A stretch of 64,000 bases of DNA from JBAZUK01 sp041661445 (GTDB lineage: Bacteria > Chlamydiota > Chlamydiia > Chlamydiales > SM23-39): NCBI GenBank assembly GCA_041661445.1, contig JBAZUK010000002.1:1-64000 (forward strand). The letters run 5' to 3'. A program made the translations under genes and the position numbers. Under the pieces are notes generated by a model. It was not told the origin of the DNA. It saw only the letters and a program-made list of their open reading frames with translations, and searched no databases. Positions within the stretch are counted from its first letter, which is position 1. The number at the start of each line of letters is the position of its first letter. Positions 8,829-18,441 of the stretch are shown here, piece by piece.

Positions 8829-10400
8829 CTAGCTTTGAAAAAACCAAGAAAATTTATTTCTAAACGCAGTTAAATTGCCGCTCCTGTTTATATCATTCAA
8901 TATAGGAAAAATTAATCTAATTTGTCCCTTAAAATGTTTCTTGTAGACATCTTTGTAATATCTTGTAATAACATCAGGCTTGTTTCCAAAAGCTTCGCAG
9001 CCCCATTCTGATATAATCAATGTGTCATGACCGGTTTCTATAGCAGTTTTAATTTGCCAAAACATTTTGTCTTTTGTAAATTTTTCATAACCGTCTTTCC
9101 ATAAATCGTTGATTCTTTTTCCGTCAATAAAACCTTGAGGATTTTTTTCTTTTGAATCTCCAAATATAGTAAATAAGATTTCTTGTCTTATTTTAAGATC
9201 CGAAATCTTATTTAAAGCAGATATAAAATCTCTAAATCGCATGTTGTGATCTTTATTATCCAATCTGGATAAATTTGGGCTTTTAAAGACTGCTTGTCCA
9301 ATGACTTTTATAGTTTGAGGATCAAGCGTATTTAATTTTTCAATAAATCCGAGTATTCCCATTATCCGTGTGTCTTTATCTGCGCCTTCTGTCTTCGAGT
9401 TTAGATTTGACGCTGCAGAAGTGATCACGTCAATGGATATCGGTTCTTCTAATAATTTATAACCCTCATCCTGACCATGTCTTGCGATTTTTGCGCCTGG
9501 TGTATATATGCATCCGGTATTTGGCGTCTTGTAATAGTGTCTGCCAGAATGCTTGTCGCCATATTTTTGTATGTGGTCCAAAGAGCGGTAAAGATCAGGT
9601 ATTCGTCTCAGAAGATCTTCTTCTTGAGCGCAGGCTCCTTTTAAATATTCACCACCGGCATGATCGCCGTTAGCATTATTCAATAATGCAGGTTTATGAC
9701 CCTTTTTTAATTCGGCTTCGTAAGCATATAAACAATCCATCTCAGGAACATCAAAATAACCGTCCAAAGAAACTTCAGAGTCTTTTTGAAAGGCACTCGG
9801 CTTGCGTCTTATTTCACTTAAATCTTCGTCTCTATTTACAACTCTAGTGTTTTCAACAAGTGAAGGATTTGTGTAAATAACGGTTTTTCCTGATTGTGTT
9901 TTATAATCGCCATACCAGGTTATGTTTATATTTTCATCAGCTATTTCTTTAAGAAGAGCGGTCATATCTTGATTTTTTGATCGATCTAGCCAGGAACCAT
10001 AATCATGGTTTTGAACTTTTTTGTAAGACATTACTGAGTCAATAGCATATCCTGCAATATAATATGTACAAGAGGCCATTCCTTTAGAGAATCCGCCGGC
10101 CCAGCCATTAATGACTCCGCAAACCATAGGCAATGTTCTCTGATCAATTTTATCATATAATTCAATGGCTTTGTCGACTATTTCGGGGACATAAGGTTTA
10201 ATATTTTGATATATGCGTGTTTGTCTAATATCTGTTTGTCTAGTATTGAAGCTTATTAAGTTCAAAAAAATATAATTGTTGATTTTACTGGATAAATAGC
10301 CAAGCCCGCAGTTGAAAGCTACCGGGGAATTAGCATACCATCCTCCAATTAGAGTTGCGAGTGCTAAAAAATCTGTTTTATGTTGTTTAAGAATCGTCAT
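8829..10400 (-). CDS. PARG-like (DUF2263/TIGR02452-type) macrodomain protein, candidate effector
   Basis: The C-terminal half resembles bacterial-type poly(ADP-ribose) glycohydrolases, which hydrolyse ADP-ribose polymers. Evidence: N(243)AN, then AGGEYLKGACAQEED at 248-262 (family GGG-x7-QEE with the two consecutive glutamates), Y299-T-P-G after an IYTPG segment, IDVITSAASN near 323-332, and the conserved WGCEAFGNKP at 466-475 ending in a FPI strand. The third Gly of the GGG loop is Glu251 here. The first 125 residues contain two or three moderately hydrophobic stretches with no cleavable signal, possibly a secretion or membrane-association region. AGGAAG lies before the ATG. The fold assignment is likely; activity and host delivery are inferred. 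Confidence 0.7.
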   Translation of the reverse strand: MTILKQHKTDFLALATLIGGWYANSPVAFNCGLGYLSSKINNYIFLNLISFNTRQTDIRQTRIYQNIKPYVPEIVDKAIELYDKIDQRTLPMVCGVINGWAGGFSKGMASCTYYIAGYAIDSVMSYKKVQNHDYGSWLDRSKNQDMTALLKEIADENINITWYGDYKTQSGKTVIYTNPSLVENTRVVNRDEDLSEIRRKPSAFQKDSEVSLDGYFDVPEMDCLYAYEAELKKGHKPALLNNANGDHAGGEYLKGACAQEEDLLRRIPDLYRSLDHIQKYGDKHSGRHYYKTPNTGCIYTPGAKIARHGQDEGYKLLEEPISIDVITSAASNLNSKTEGADKDTRIMGILGFIEKLNTLDPQTIKVIGQAVFKSPNLSRLDNKDHNMRFRDFISALNKISDLKIRQEILFTIFGDSKEKNPQGFIDGKRINDLWKDGYEKFTKDKMFWQIKTAIETGHDTLIISEWGCEAFGNKPDVITRYYKDVYKKHFKGQIRLIFPILNDINRSGNLTAFRNKFSWFFQS

Positions 10401-10648
10401 TTATTCTTCCTATAATGGTTGTTCAGATTAAATAATGTTTGAATATAATAAATGATTAATCAGTTCAATTATATATTTATGTGAAGAAAAATCATAAGCC
10501 GTTCATATTGTTAATTTAAGAATTCATGACAGCTTAGCGGGATCTACAAACTTTTTTAGTGTAGATAGAAAGAGATGGATTGTGTGGTCGAATTGAAATA
10601 TAATGATTAAAAAAAAGAAATATAGATCAAAAAAATAAAAACTAATTT

Positions 10649-11278
10649 ATGAAAACATTAATATTGTCAAAAGATGAGCTTACAGATAGGAATCTGCAAA
10701 AAGCTGCAAAATTAATTTTAGAATCCAAGATTGTAGCGTTTCCAACAGAGACTGTATATGGTCTGGGAGCGCATGTATTTGATGAAGGCGCAATAGAAGA
10801 AATCTTTACATTAAAACAAAGACCGAAAAACAAATCTTTGATAGTTCATCTTGGTAAAATAGAAGATGTTGATAAAGTAGCAGTTGATGTCCCTGATGAA
10901 TTTTATCTGCTTGCAGAAAATTTTTTTCCAGGACCTCTGACTATAATTTTAAAGAAAAATTCTAGAGTTCCTTCAAATGTTTCATCGGATAGTACAATTG
11001 CTGTTAGAATGCCTGATAATATCTATACATTAAAATTGATAAATTTCGTTAAGGATCCGATAGTCGGATCCTCAGCTAATATTTCCAGCGAAAAGAATCC
11101 TGTTTGCGCTGATGATGTAATTAAAACGTTTAACAATAAAATTGATGTTATTATTGATGGAGGAGAGTGTCCTCTTAAAGTTCCTTCTACCATAATTGAT
11201 CTGGTTCAGAAACCTTTTAAAATTTTAAGACAGGGCTCTATTACGCAAGATCAGATCGATCAAGTTATAAAAACTTGA
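10649..11278 (+). CDS. tsaC: L-threonylcarbamoyladenylate synthase (YrdC/Sua5 type)
   Basis: TsaC makes threonylcarbamoyl-AMP from threonine, bicarbonate and ATP for t6A37 modification of ANN-decoding tRNAs. The protein shows KIVAFPTETVYGLGAHVFDE at 28-47, KQRPKNKSLIVHL, FFPGPLTIILKK, TIAVRMPDN, and IVGSSANISSEKNP. The length of 209 aa is the short YrdC-only form. TsaD, which uses the product, is encoded at 62768. It is a monocistronic plus-strand gene with no clear ribosome site. Confidence 0.92.
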   Translation: MKTLILSKDELTDRNLQKAAKLILESKIVAFPTETVYGLGAHVFDEGAIEEIFTLKQRPKNKSLIVHLGKIEDVDKVAVDVPDEFYLLAENFFPGPLTIILKKNSRVPSNVSSDSTIAVRMPDNIYTLKLINFVKDPIVGSSANISSEKNPVCADDVIKTFNNKIDVIIDGGECPLKVPSTIIDLVQKPFKILRQGSITQDQIDQVIKT

Positions 11279-11345
11279 TTTTTTTATAAAAAAAATTTTT
11301 ATTAAATTTATTTTTTGTTATAAACCATTGTAACAATAGGTTTTT

Positions 11346-14069
11346 ATGAAAGAATATAAATTTGATCCATCATTAAACATACTCTATAAGGAACACCATA
11401 ACTTAGATTACATTTTTAATCCAAGATCTATTGCAGTAATTGGAGCTACAGAAAAAGAAAATAGCGTTGGAAGGACTTTATTCGAAAACCTGATCAATTC
11501 TGATTTTAAAGGTGAAATTTTTGCAGTGAATCCGAAACGGGATTTGGTTTTAAATCATAAATCTTATTCTTCAATTCATGATATAAAAAAGCCAATCGAT
11601 CTAGTAGTGATAATAACACCTTCTAATACTGTTCCTCAAATTATTTCAGATTGCGCTAAGGCAAATGTTTATGGAGCAATAATTATCTCAGCCGGGTTTG
11701 GAGAACTTGGCGAAAAAGGTAAGCTTTTAGAAAAGGAAATTCTAAGGAATAAAAAATCAATGAGAATCATTGGCCCTAATTGTCTTGGGGTAATGATTCC
11801 AAATCTTAATTTTAATGCAACTTTTGCAGCAAAACCGGCAAGGAAAGGAAACATAGCTTTTATCAGCCAATCAGGTGCTTTAGGAACGGCTGTGCTGGAT
11901 TGGAGTTTGAAAGAGAAGATTGGGTTTAGCGCATTTGTTTCGATTGGATCGATGATAGATGTCAATTGGGGAGATCTCATCAATTATTTTGGAAATGATC
12001 CAAATACTCAAAGTATTTTGATATATATGGAAAGTATTTCAGATCCAAGGTCTTTTTTGTCAGCTGCTAGAGAGGTCGGTTTAACAAAACCAATAATCCT
12101 GATGAAGGCTGGAAAGACAAAAGAATCAGCTAAAGCTGCTAAATCTCATACGGGAGCTTTGGCGGGCAGCGACGAAGTTCTTAATGCCGCATTGAAAAGA
12201 GTAGGTGTTTTAAGAGTTGATCACATAGAAGATCTTTTTGGAATGGCTGAAGTTTTTTCCAAACAACCAATCCCGAAAGGACCTAATCTCGGTATAATTA
12301 CAAATGCTGGCGGTCCTGCGGTAATAGCCACTGATGAACTTATATTAACTGGTGGTAGCTTGGCATCTTTAAATGAAACAACTTTCAAGGAGTTAAATGA
12401 ATTTTTACCTTCTGCATGGAGTCATAATAACCCCATTGACATATTAGGAGATGCTTCTGCGGATCTTTATTATAAAACAATGAAAGCAGTCAGCAAGGAT
12501 CCAAATATTGATGGCATACTCGTTATTCTTACTCCCCAATTCATGTCGGATCCGATGGGGGTTGCAAACAAAATAAAAGAGTTCAACGATATCGGCAAAC
12601 CCGTTTTAGCCTCATGGATGGGCGGAGATACTGTTGAAGAGGGAATAAAAATACTATCCGATGCAAATATCCCTGTTTTTGAATATCCTGATTTTGCCTG
12701 CAGGTCTTTTGCATATATGTGGGCATATAGCAATAACCTTAAGGGAATATATGAAACTCCAAAAATTTATGATGAGATAGAAAACGAAGCTGAAATTGCA
12801 AAAAAAGACAAAATCTTCAAAGAAATAATTGCAAGGGCCAGAAAAGAAAATAGGCTGATATTAGATGAATATGATTCCAAACTGATATTGCAAACATTTG
12901 GGATTCCTATTGTAGAAACACAAACTGCAAAAAATGAAAGGCAAGCAGCTGAGATTGCTAAAAAAATGGGCTTTCCTATTGTATTAAAATTATTTTCCAG
13001 GAAAGTAACTCATAAAAGTGATATCGGAGGAGTTAAATTAAATTTAAATTCTGAAGAAGATGTTAAATCTGCTTTTATTAGCATTAAACAAAACTACGAA
13101 AAAATCTATAACGACAATAGCTTTGAAGGCGTTAGTGTACAATCGATGATTAAAGATAATGGAATTGAATTGATTTTAGGAAGTTCTGTTGATGAGAAAT
13201 TCGGTCCGACTATACTTTTTGGCCATGGCGGTGAGTTAGTTGAAATTTTTAAGGACAAGGCTATAGATTTTCCTCCTTTGAATGCAACTTTAGCAAGCAA
13301 TTTGATTTTGCGGACAAAAATTTATGAAGCATTAAAAGGCTTCAGAAATAAAAAGGCTGTAAACATTGAAAATCTGATCAGAATACTTATTAATTTCAGT
13401 AATTTTATTGCAAGGTATCCTGAAATAAAAGAATGCGACATCAATCCGTTTTTAGCTTCTGAAAAAAGAATAATCGCCTTAGATGCAAGAATTATACTTC
13501 AAGAAAATGACAATTATCCAAAATTAGCCTTTAGACCCTATCCAGAGCATTATGTAAAGGATACTAAATTAAAAGATCAGACTGGAGTTATCATCAGACC
13601 TGTTAAACCAGAAGATGAACCTTTGGTGAGAGCTTTTTATGAAGAAGTCTCTGAAAATTCATTAAAACAGAGATATTTAAAAGCTTTACATTACAACGAG
13701 CTGATTGCTCATGAGAGATTAATCAGAATTTGTTATATCGATTACGATCGGGAAATTACATTGATAGCTGAATTAAAAAATCAAAAAAACAAAAAAGAAA
13801 TTTTAGCAATTTCCAGATTTACTAAAATGTTAAATTCAAATGATGCAACTTTTGCTTTGCTTGTAAAAGATAAATGGCAAAATAAAGGAATAGGCCGAAA
13901 GCTTTTAGAAAATATTATTCAAGTTTCAAAAAATGAGCATGTTAATTATTTGTATTCTCAGATGTTCGAGGATAATGAAACTATGAAAAGCCTATGTCAA
14001 AGTTTGAACTTTCAGCTTGAAAAAAGAGAAAAGCATCCTATTTTAATTGCTAAGCTAAAAATTAATTAA
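11346..14069 (+). CDS. ADP-forming acyl-CoA synthetase fused to GNAT acetyltransferase (Pat-like)
   Basis: This 907-aa multidomain protein has, in order, an NAD-like CoA-binding domain (about 20-135, RSIAVIGATEKENSVGRTLF), a succinyl-CoA-ligase-like domain (about 150-460) with active-loop segment SHTGALAGSD at about 266-275, an ATP-grasp domain (about 490-710, including KLFSRKVTHKSDIGGVKLN), and a C-terminal GNAT domain (about 740-900, GVIIRPVKPEDEP and DKWQNKGIGRKLLE). The same order occurs in bacterial protein lysine acetyltransferases of the Pat/YfiQ type. In those the synthetase part is often regulatory, so it may acetylate proteins rather than make acyl-CoA. The domain call is firm. Confidence 0.88.
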   Translation: MKEYKFDPSLNILYKEHHNLDYIFNPRSIAVIGATEKENSVGRTLFENLINSDFKGEIFAVNPKRDLVLNHKSYSSIHDIKKPIDLVVIITPSNTVPQIISDCAKANVYGAIIISAGFGELGEKGKLLEKEILRNKKSMRIIGPNCLGVMIPNLNFNATFAAKPARKGNIAFISQSGALGTAVLDWSLKEKIGFSAFVSIGSMIDVNWGDLINYFGNDPNTQSILIYMESISDPRSFLSAAREVGLTKPIILMKAGKTKESAKAAKSHTGALAGSDEVLNAALKRVGVLRVDHIEDLFGMAEVFSKQPIPKGPNLGIITNAGGPAVIATDELILTGGSLASLNETTFKELNEFLPSAWSHNNPIDILGDASADLYYKTMKAVSKDPNIDGILVILTPQFMSDPMGVANKIKEFNDIGKPVLASWMGGDTVEEGIKILSDANIPVFEYPDFACRSFAYMWAYSNNLKGIYETPKIYDEIENEAEIAKKDKIFKEIIARARKENRLILDEYDSKLILQTFGIPIVETQTAKNERQAAEIAKKMGFPIVLKLFSRKVTHKSDIGGVKLNLNSEEDVKSAFISIKQNYEKIYNDNSFEGVSVQSMIKDNGIELILGSSVDEKFGPTILFGHGGELVEIFKDKAIDFPPLNATLASNLILRTKIYEALKGFRNKKAVNIENLIRILINFSNFIARYPEIKECDINPFLASEKRIIALDARIILQENDNYPKLAFRPYPEHYVKDTKLKDQTGVIIRPVKPEDEPLVRAFYEEVSENSLKQRYLKALHYNELIAHERLIRICYIDYDREITLIAELKNQKNKKEILAISRFTKMLNSNDATFALLVKDKWQNKGIGRKLLENIIQVSKNEHVNYLYSQMFEDNETMKSLCQSLNFQLEKREKHPILIAKLKIN

Positions 14070-14647
14070 ATGTTTTTTGGTTTTGAAGATATTAAATTTC
14101 TTTTTAAATTATTAATGTTTAAATTCTTAAGTAATCTCTGGACAATTATGAAATTTGATTGCGTAATTGTCCAGAGAGGTAAAGAAATGTTTATTAAAAA
14201 AAATAGCATCTCAATTAGAAAAATTGCGTACTCAGTTTCCAATATACGAAGATTTCTTATTCCCACTATATATTTTTAAAATAATTTTTATAGTTTTAAT
14301 GCAAAATAGTACAAAATTGACAGCTTTAATTAAAAACTTCTTTTAAAAATATTGTTAATATTATTAATATATTTCGAAAAAAAATTAATAAAAGACTAGC
14401 TTTAAGATCATTGATTTGCATTATCTTTGAAGGTTTTTTTTGAAGAAAAAATTATCTTCCGTAATGTTATAAAATGTAAATGTTCTTAAACGTTTCAAGA
14501 TGATCCTTTGATAGAAGGCCATATTTTGACTTTTAATTTGAAAAAAAGTGACGGCATAAGGCTAAGCATTTCTTTATACTTATTAAGCTAGTTTTTAAAA
14601 ACAAGTATAATTTTAATAAAAAAGAAAAGTAAGGAAGTTGAAGGCAA
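14070..14647. other. Intergenic region without a convincing gene
   Basis: AT-rich. Open frames on both strands at 14066-14279 cross the hairpin described separately and look like chance. Nothing else is identifiable up to the ribosome site (AAGG) of the 14648 gene. Confidence 0.4.
14135..14177. repeat. Perfect 14-bp inverted repeat (hairpin)
   Basis: TCTCTGGACAATTA at 14135-14148 is exactly complementary to TAATTGTCCAGAGA at 14164-14177, with a 15-base loop. It has no following T-run on either strand, so it is not a textbook terminator. It may cap the mRNA of the 11346 gene or be a relic of a mobile element. Confidence 0.6.
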
Positions 14648-15073
14648 ATGACAGTATGTGCAACAGTAAAAATTTATGACGACAGCAAGTCAATAGCGTT
14701 AGGCAATACAACAAATTTGGGTCATTTGAAGCGGGAGCTATTATGCAGTAAATCCAGAGATGTTGGTTTATTAAAAATTAAGGATGAGTTTTATATAGTT
14801 TCTCTATCAATTTGTTTGAAAACCACAAGAAAAATTGATCCTTTTTTTTCTGAAGAGCGCTATTCTTTTGGAATTGGGCTTGATGAAAAATTTGAAAATA
14901 TAGATGTTATGAAAGTAAAAATTGAGGAAAAATTAGAAGGAATAACTAAATTGGATCCAGCTTTAGTCAGTTTTAAAGTTCATTTCGGCTGCGAACATAA
15001 TAATGATGGTGGATATCATATAACTTTAGAAAAAGAAAAAAGAAAAACAGTTTCAACTTGTCTGATCTTGTAA
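14648..15073 (+). CDS. Unrecognised small protein ending in a CaaX box, candidate prenylated effector
   Basis: This 141-aa soluble-looking protein has no recognised domain. Its last residues are KEKRKTVSTCLIL: a basic patch followed by Cys-Leu-Ile-Leu at the extreme C-terminus. That fits a eukaryotic CaaX prenylation signal, with Leu at the last position favouring geranylgeranylation as in Rho-type GTPases. Some intracellular bacteria, such as Legionella, use CaaX boxes to anchor effectors to host membranes. AAGG lies upstream of the ATG. It converges with the next gene, 3 bp away. The C-terminal motif is seen directly; prenylation and secretion are inference. Confidence 0.6.
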   Translation: MTVCATVKIYDDSKSIALGNTTNLGHLKRELLCSKSRDVGLLKIKDEFYIVSLSICLKTTRKIDPFFSEERYSFGIGLDEKFENIDVMKVKIEEKLEGITKLDPALVSFKVHFGCEHNNDGGYHITLEKEKRKTVSTCLIL

Positions 15074-15076
15074 TTT

Positions 15077-15499
15077 TTAATTTTTTTTCTGTTTTTTTAA
15101 ATCCATGAGAAATGAAGCGAAAATTTTTGATATTTCATCATTAAATGATTTTTCATATTTTTTAAAATTTGTAAATATGCGCTTTAAATCTGAATGACCA
15201 ACAGATTGTTCTTTATAAGACAATGCTGCGTCGAAGAGGGTAGCATTGCTTACAAAAGGAGCACCTAATGGAGTGGTCAGCATATGAGAAATAAGCTTTG
15301 CTGTTTCATTATCTTTTATTTTCAAAGCATCTGCATTTAAGTTTTGAATAGCAACAGCTATTTTTTTGAGATATTTTTCATTTTTTTGAGTTTGATGAGT
15401 TAGTTTGTTCCAATCATCATTAAAACTTATTAGGTCTTTTTTTAATTTGTCTATACTCTTCATTGTTTCCATCTGCTTATATATTTTTACAGATAGCAT
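15077..15499 (-). CDS. Unrecognised small helical protein
   Basis: I do not recognise this 140-aa protein. It is lysine-rich and probably mostly helical (KSIDKLKKDLISFNDDWNKL, KYLKKIAVAIQNLNAD), with a more conserved-looking middle (LISHMLTTPLGAPF). It has no signal or membrane segment. The start is uncertain: the first ATG (15499) lacks a ribosome site, and the ATGs at residues 10 and 13 are alternatives, the latter with GGA six bases upstream. It ends 3 bp from the CaaX gene on the other strand. Function unknown. Confidence 0.5.
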   Translation of the reverse strand: MLSVKIYKQMETMKSIDKLKKDLISFNDDWNKLTHQTQKNEKYLKKIAVAIQNLNADALKIKDNETAKLISHMLTTPLGAPFVSNATLFDAALSYKEQSVGHSDLKRIFTNFKKYEKSFNDEISKIFASFLMDLKKQKKN

Positions 15500-15625
15500 T
15501 TAAATTTTTTTTTTCCAAGATGTAAATGGATTAAAAATATTAATTACTAGAAATTTAATCTAGAAAGAAAGAAGTGAAAAAGGTTATAATTATAAAGATT
15601 TTTAGAAGTTTGAGATAGAGTTTGT

Positions 15626-16786
15626 ATGAAAAAAATTTATTTAGATAATGCTGCAACTACGCCGACCCTGCCCGAGGTCGTCGAAGCAATGAATCCCTTT
15701 TTCTTTGAAAAGTTTGGAAATCCTTCAAGCTCATGCTCTTATGGAAGAGAAGCTAACTCTGCAATTGAAGAAGCAAGAGGGTTGATAGCTAATTTTATTA
15801 ATGCGAAAAAAGAAGAGATTTATTTTACCTCCGGAGGTACAGAGAGTAATAACTTCGCGCTTAAGGGCGTAGCATTTGCCAATAAACAGAAAAAACATAT
15901 CATTACGACAGCAACTGAGCATCATGCCATTTTAGAGCCATGCAAGTTTTTAGAGTCCTTGGGCTATGAAGTAACTTATTTACCTGTTGATAAATATGGT
16001 TTAGTAAATTTAGAAGATCTAGAAAATGCGATTACTGATCAAACTTTTTTGATTTCTGTAATGCATGCAAATAATGAAATCGGGACTATTCAGCCAATTT
16101 ACGAGATAGGAAAATTAGCTAAAGAGAGAAAAATATTATTTCATACAGATGCAGTCCAGTCATTCGGGCATCTTGAGATTGATGTTGAGAAAATGAACAT
16201 TGACCTTCTCAGCGCATCTTCTCATAAATTATATGGACCTAAGGGGGTTGGCCTTATATATATAAGAAAAGGCACAAAAATTAATTCTCTTCTCCATGGG
16301 GGAGATCAGGAAAATAAAAAAAGAGCCTCAACCCAAAATACTGCAGGGATAGTAGGTTTTGCCAAAGCAGTTGAAATAGCAAAAACTGAAATGGCCAAAG
16401 AAGCACTTAAGTTGACTAAATTAAGAGAAATGTTAATTAAAGGAATTCTAAGTAACATTGAGGATACAACTCTAAACGGACATCCTGTTTTGAGACTGCC
16501 CAACAATGTTAATATTTGCTTTGAGTTTATCGAAGGAGAATCAATCTTATTGAACCTGGATATGATGGGGATCTGTTCTTCAACCGGATCTGCTTGCAAT
16601 TCATCAAAGCTTGTTTCTTCACATGTTTTGCTTGCAATTGGAATAAGTCCGGAGCTCGCTCATTCATCGATTAGATTTACTTTGGGAAAATTTACAACAA
16701 AAGAAGATATTGAATATTTAATTCAGATCTTACCTAAAGTCATTAAAAAATTAAGGGAGATGTCTCCTTTATACGTTAAAGGATAG
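15626..16786 (+). CDS. iscS: Cysteine desulfurase (IscS/NifS family)
   Basis: A PLP enzyme that removes sulfur from cysteine and hands it to the Fe-S scaffold encoded next door. Visible features are the start KKIYLDNAATTPTLPEV, TSGGTESNNFALKG, ATEHHAILEP, HTDAVQSFGHLEID, the PLP lysine in SASSHKLYGPKGVG, and the mobile active-site cysteine loop STGSACNSSKLVSSHVL. The length of 386 aa is normal. Its stop is 2 bp before the scaffold gene's ATG, so the two genes are one transcription unit. Whether it is closer to IscS or NifS cannot be told here. Confidence 0.93.
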   Translation: MKKIYLDNAATTPTLPEVVEAMNPFFFEKFGNPSSSCSYGREANSAIEEARGLIANFINAKKEEIYFTSGGTESNNFALKGVAFANKQKKHIITTATEHHAILEPCKFLESLGYEVTYLPVDKYGLVNLEDLENAITDQTFLISVMHANNEIGTIQPIYEIGKLAKERKILFHTDAVQSFGHLEIDVEKMNIDLLSASSHKLYGPKGVGLIYIRKGTKINSLLHGGDQENKKRASTQNTAGIVGFAKAVEIAKTEMAKEALKLTKLREMLIKGILSNIEDTTLNGHPVLRLPNNVNICFEFIEGESILLNLDMMGICSSTGSACNSSKLVSSHVLLAIGISPELAHSSIRFTLGKFTTKEDIEYLIQILPKVIKKLREMSPLYVKG

Positions 16787-16788
16787 TT

Positions 16789-17166
16789 ATGCAAGATTAT
16801 ACAGAAAAAGTAATGGATCATTTTTTAAATCCAAGAAATGTAGGAAAAATTGAGAATCCTGATGGAGTCGGCAGAGCTGGTAATGCGAAATGTGGAGATG
16901 TTATGGAGCTTCAGATAAAAGTTGAAAACGGAGTTATTGTTGATGCAAAATTTAGAACTATGGGCTGTGGAGCTGCGATAGCAACAAGCTCCATGTTAAC
17001 TGAAATGATAAAAGGGAAGACAATTGAAGAAGCTCTTAAAATTACAAATCAACAGGTTGCTGAGGCCTTAGGTGGTCTGCCCCCTTTAAAAATGCATTGT
17101 TCGGTATTAGCTGAAAAATCTTTAAAAGTTGCTATATCTGATTTTCAAAAGAAAGATGTAAAATAA
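16789..17166 (+). CDS. iscU: Fe-S cluster scaffold protein (IscU/NifU N-domain)
   Basis: A scaffold on which [2Fe-2S] clusters are built before transfer to apoproteins. The three ligand cysteines are visible at Cys35 (NAKCGD), Cys60 (TMGCGAA) and Cys104 (KMHCSV), with Asp37 in the usual position. YTEKVMDHFLNPRNVG at the start is typical of the family. At 125 aa it is a stand-alone IscU-type scaffold without the C-terminal Nfu domain. It is translated just after the desulfurase. No hscA, hscB, fdx or iscR is adjacent, so the operon is reduced to the two core genes. Confidence 0.93.
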   Translation: MQDYTEKVMDHFLNPRNVGKIENPDGVGRAGNAKCGDVMELQIKVENGVIVDAKFRTMGCGAAIATSSMLTEMIKGKTIEEALKITNQQVAEALGGLPPLKMHCSVLAEKSLKVAISDFQKKDVK

Positions 17167-17302
17167 TTATTTTAATATATCATAATATGTAATATTAAAA
17201 ATTTTATTAATACATTTTATGTTTGCACGATAGTGTTTAATGTTATTATTGTTCAATAATTAGAAGCTTTTTGTTATAATTGTATCTAATTTGTAATTTT
17301 AT

Positions 17303-18181
17303 ATGAGAGAAGTTATGACGTCATCCTTAGGGATATTTGACATACTTAAAAACAAACTTATTTCTAAAAGTTTCATAAAAAAATCATTTCGCGTAATGTC
17401 TTTTAATGTTCATCTTAAAGACTGCGAAGATAAGGAACCTGAAGAATGCTGTTGGAAATATCGAAAAGAATATGTAGCGAGCATGATCCGATTTCATCAC
17501 ATGGATTTGATAGGACTACAGGAAATTAATAAAGAACAATTAGAAGATTTGATAAGGCTTCTTCCTGAATATAATTGGTATGGAGTAGGTCTTCATGACA
17601 GAAAAGAAGAAGGAACAATTGATGCAATATTATTTCTAAAAGAAAGATTTGAAATTTTGGAAAAAGATCATTTCTTTTTATCGCCGACTCCAAACATTTC
17701 CAGCAAAGGATGGGATGCAAAATTTATCAGAGGAGTCAACTGGGCTAAATTTAGAGATCTAAAAACTAATAATGTTTTTTATTTTTTTAATACTCATTTT
17801 GATTACCATTCCCTTTTAGCCAGAAACGAAAGCGCCAAACTGCTTAGAGAAAAAATCATTCATATAGCTCAAAAAAATCCATTTGTTGTCACTGGAGATT
17901 TTAATATTTTCCCATCTCTTGGGGGAGAAGAAACCTATAAATTATTAACAAAAGATGATCTTTTAATCGATGCTCATTTTAAATCAATTTTTCCTCATCA
18001 CGGGCCAACAGGGACATGGTCAGGATTCAAAGAAGCCGGTCAGCCGGGAATCAAGCCGGATTATATTTTTGTAAATAAAAGCATAAATGTAAAATCTCAT
18101 GGAATTTTAGCAGATACATTTGATGGGAAATTTCCATCGGATCATTTACCTGTTATTTCTGAAATAGAAATTATGAATTAA
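17303..18181 (+). CDS. Endonuclease/exonuclease/phosphatase (EEP) family hydrolase
   Basis: This 292-aa protein carries the full EEP metal-hydrolase motif set: VMSFNVHLKD, DLIGLQEI with the metal-binding Glu, NTHFDYHS, VVTGDFNIFPS, KPDYIFVN and the C-terminal SDHLPVISEI with the catalytic His. The family covers DNA repair nucleases, sphingomyelinases and inositol phosphatases; without comparison the substrate cannot be chosen. The sequence is closest in style to the short cytoplasmic or secreted EEP hydrolases rather than ExoIII. There is no signal peptide. It stands alone on the plus strand. Confidence 0.85.
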   Translation: MREVMTSSLGIFDILKNKLISKSFIKKSFRVMSFNVHLKDCEDKEPEECCWKYRKEYVASMIRFHHMDLIGLQEINKEQLEDLIRLLPEYNWYGVGLHDRKEEGTIDAILFLKERFEILEKDHFFLSPTPNISSKGWDAKFIRGVNWAKFRDLKTNNVFYFFNTHFDYHSLLARNESAKLLREKIIHIAQKNPFVVTGDFNIFPSLGGEETYKLLTKDDLLIDAHFKSIFPHHGPTGTWSGFKEAGQPGIKPDYIFVNKSINVKSHGILADTFDGKFPSDHLPVISEIEIMN

Positions 18182-18441
18182 TTTTTTATAGTCTTTTGCC
18201 CACTTAAAATGAAGTTAATCTACTTCAATAACAACGAAATCAATTTTATAATGCGAGGAGAGATCTTAGGCTCTCTACTAATGGTTGTCACTTTACGATT
18301 GTTATAGAGATAGGAAATGAAATTTTTTTCATTGGAACGTTTACTACTTAAAAAAGAATCTTAGCAAGATATTAAATATAGATTTTTTTGACTTTGAATT
18401 GTAACAATGATTAGAAATTTAGAACCAATCGGTTTTTAAGT
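18182..18441. other. Intergenic region, no gene seen
   Basis: AT-rich spacer between the EEP gene and the terminator hairpin at 18442. The only short frames have no ribosome site. Confidence 0.4.

Noticed and set aside
14066..14279. Open frames on both strands (about 66-69 codons)
   Set aside because: They mirror each other across an inverted repeat, have no ribosome site and poor amino acid composition. Treated as chance.
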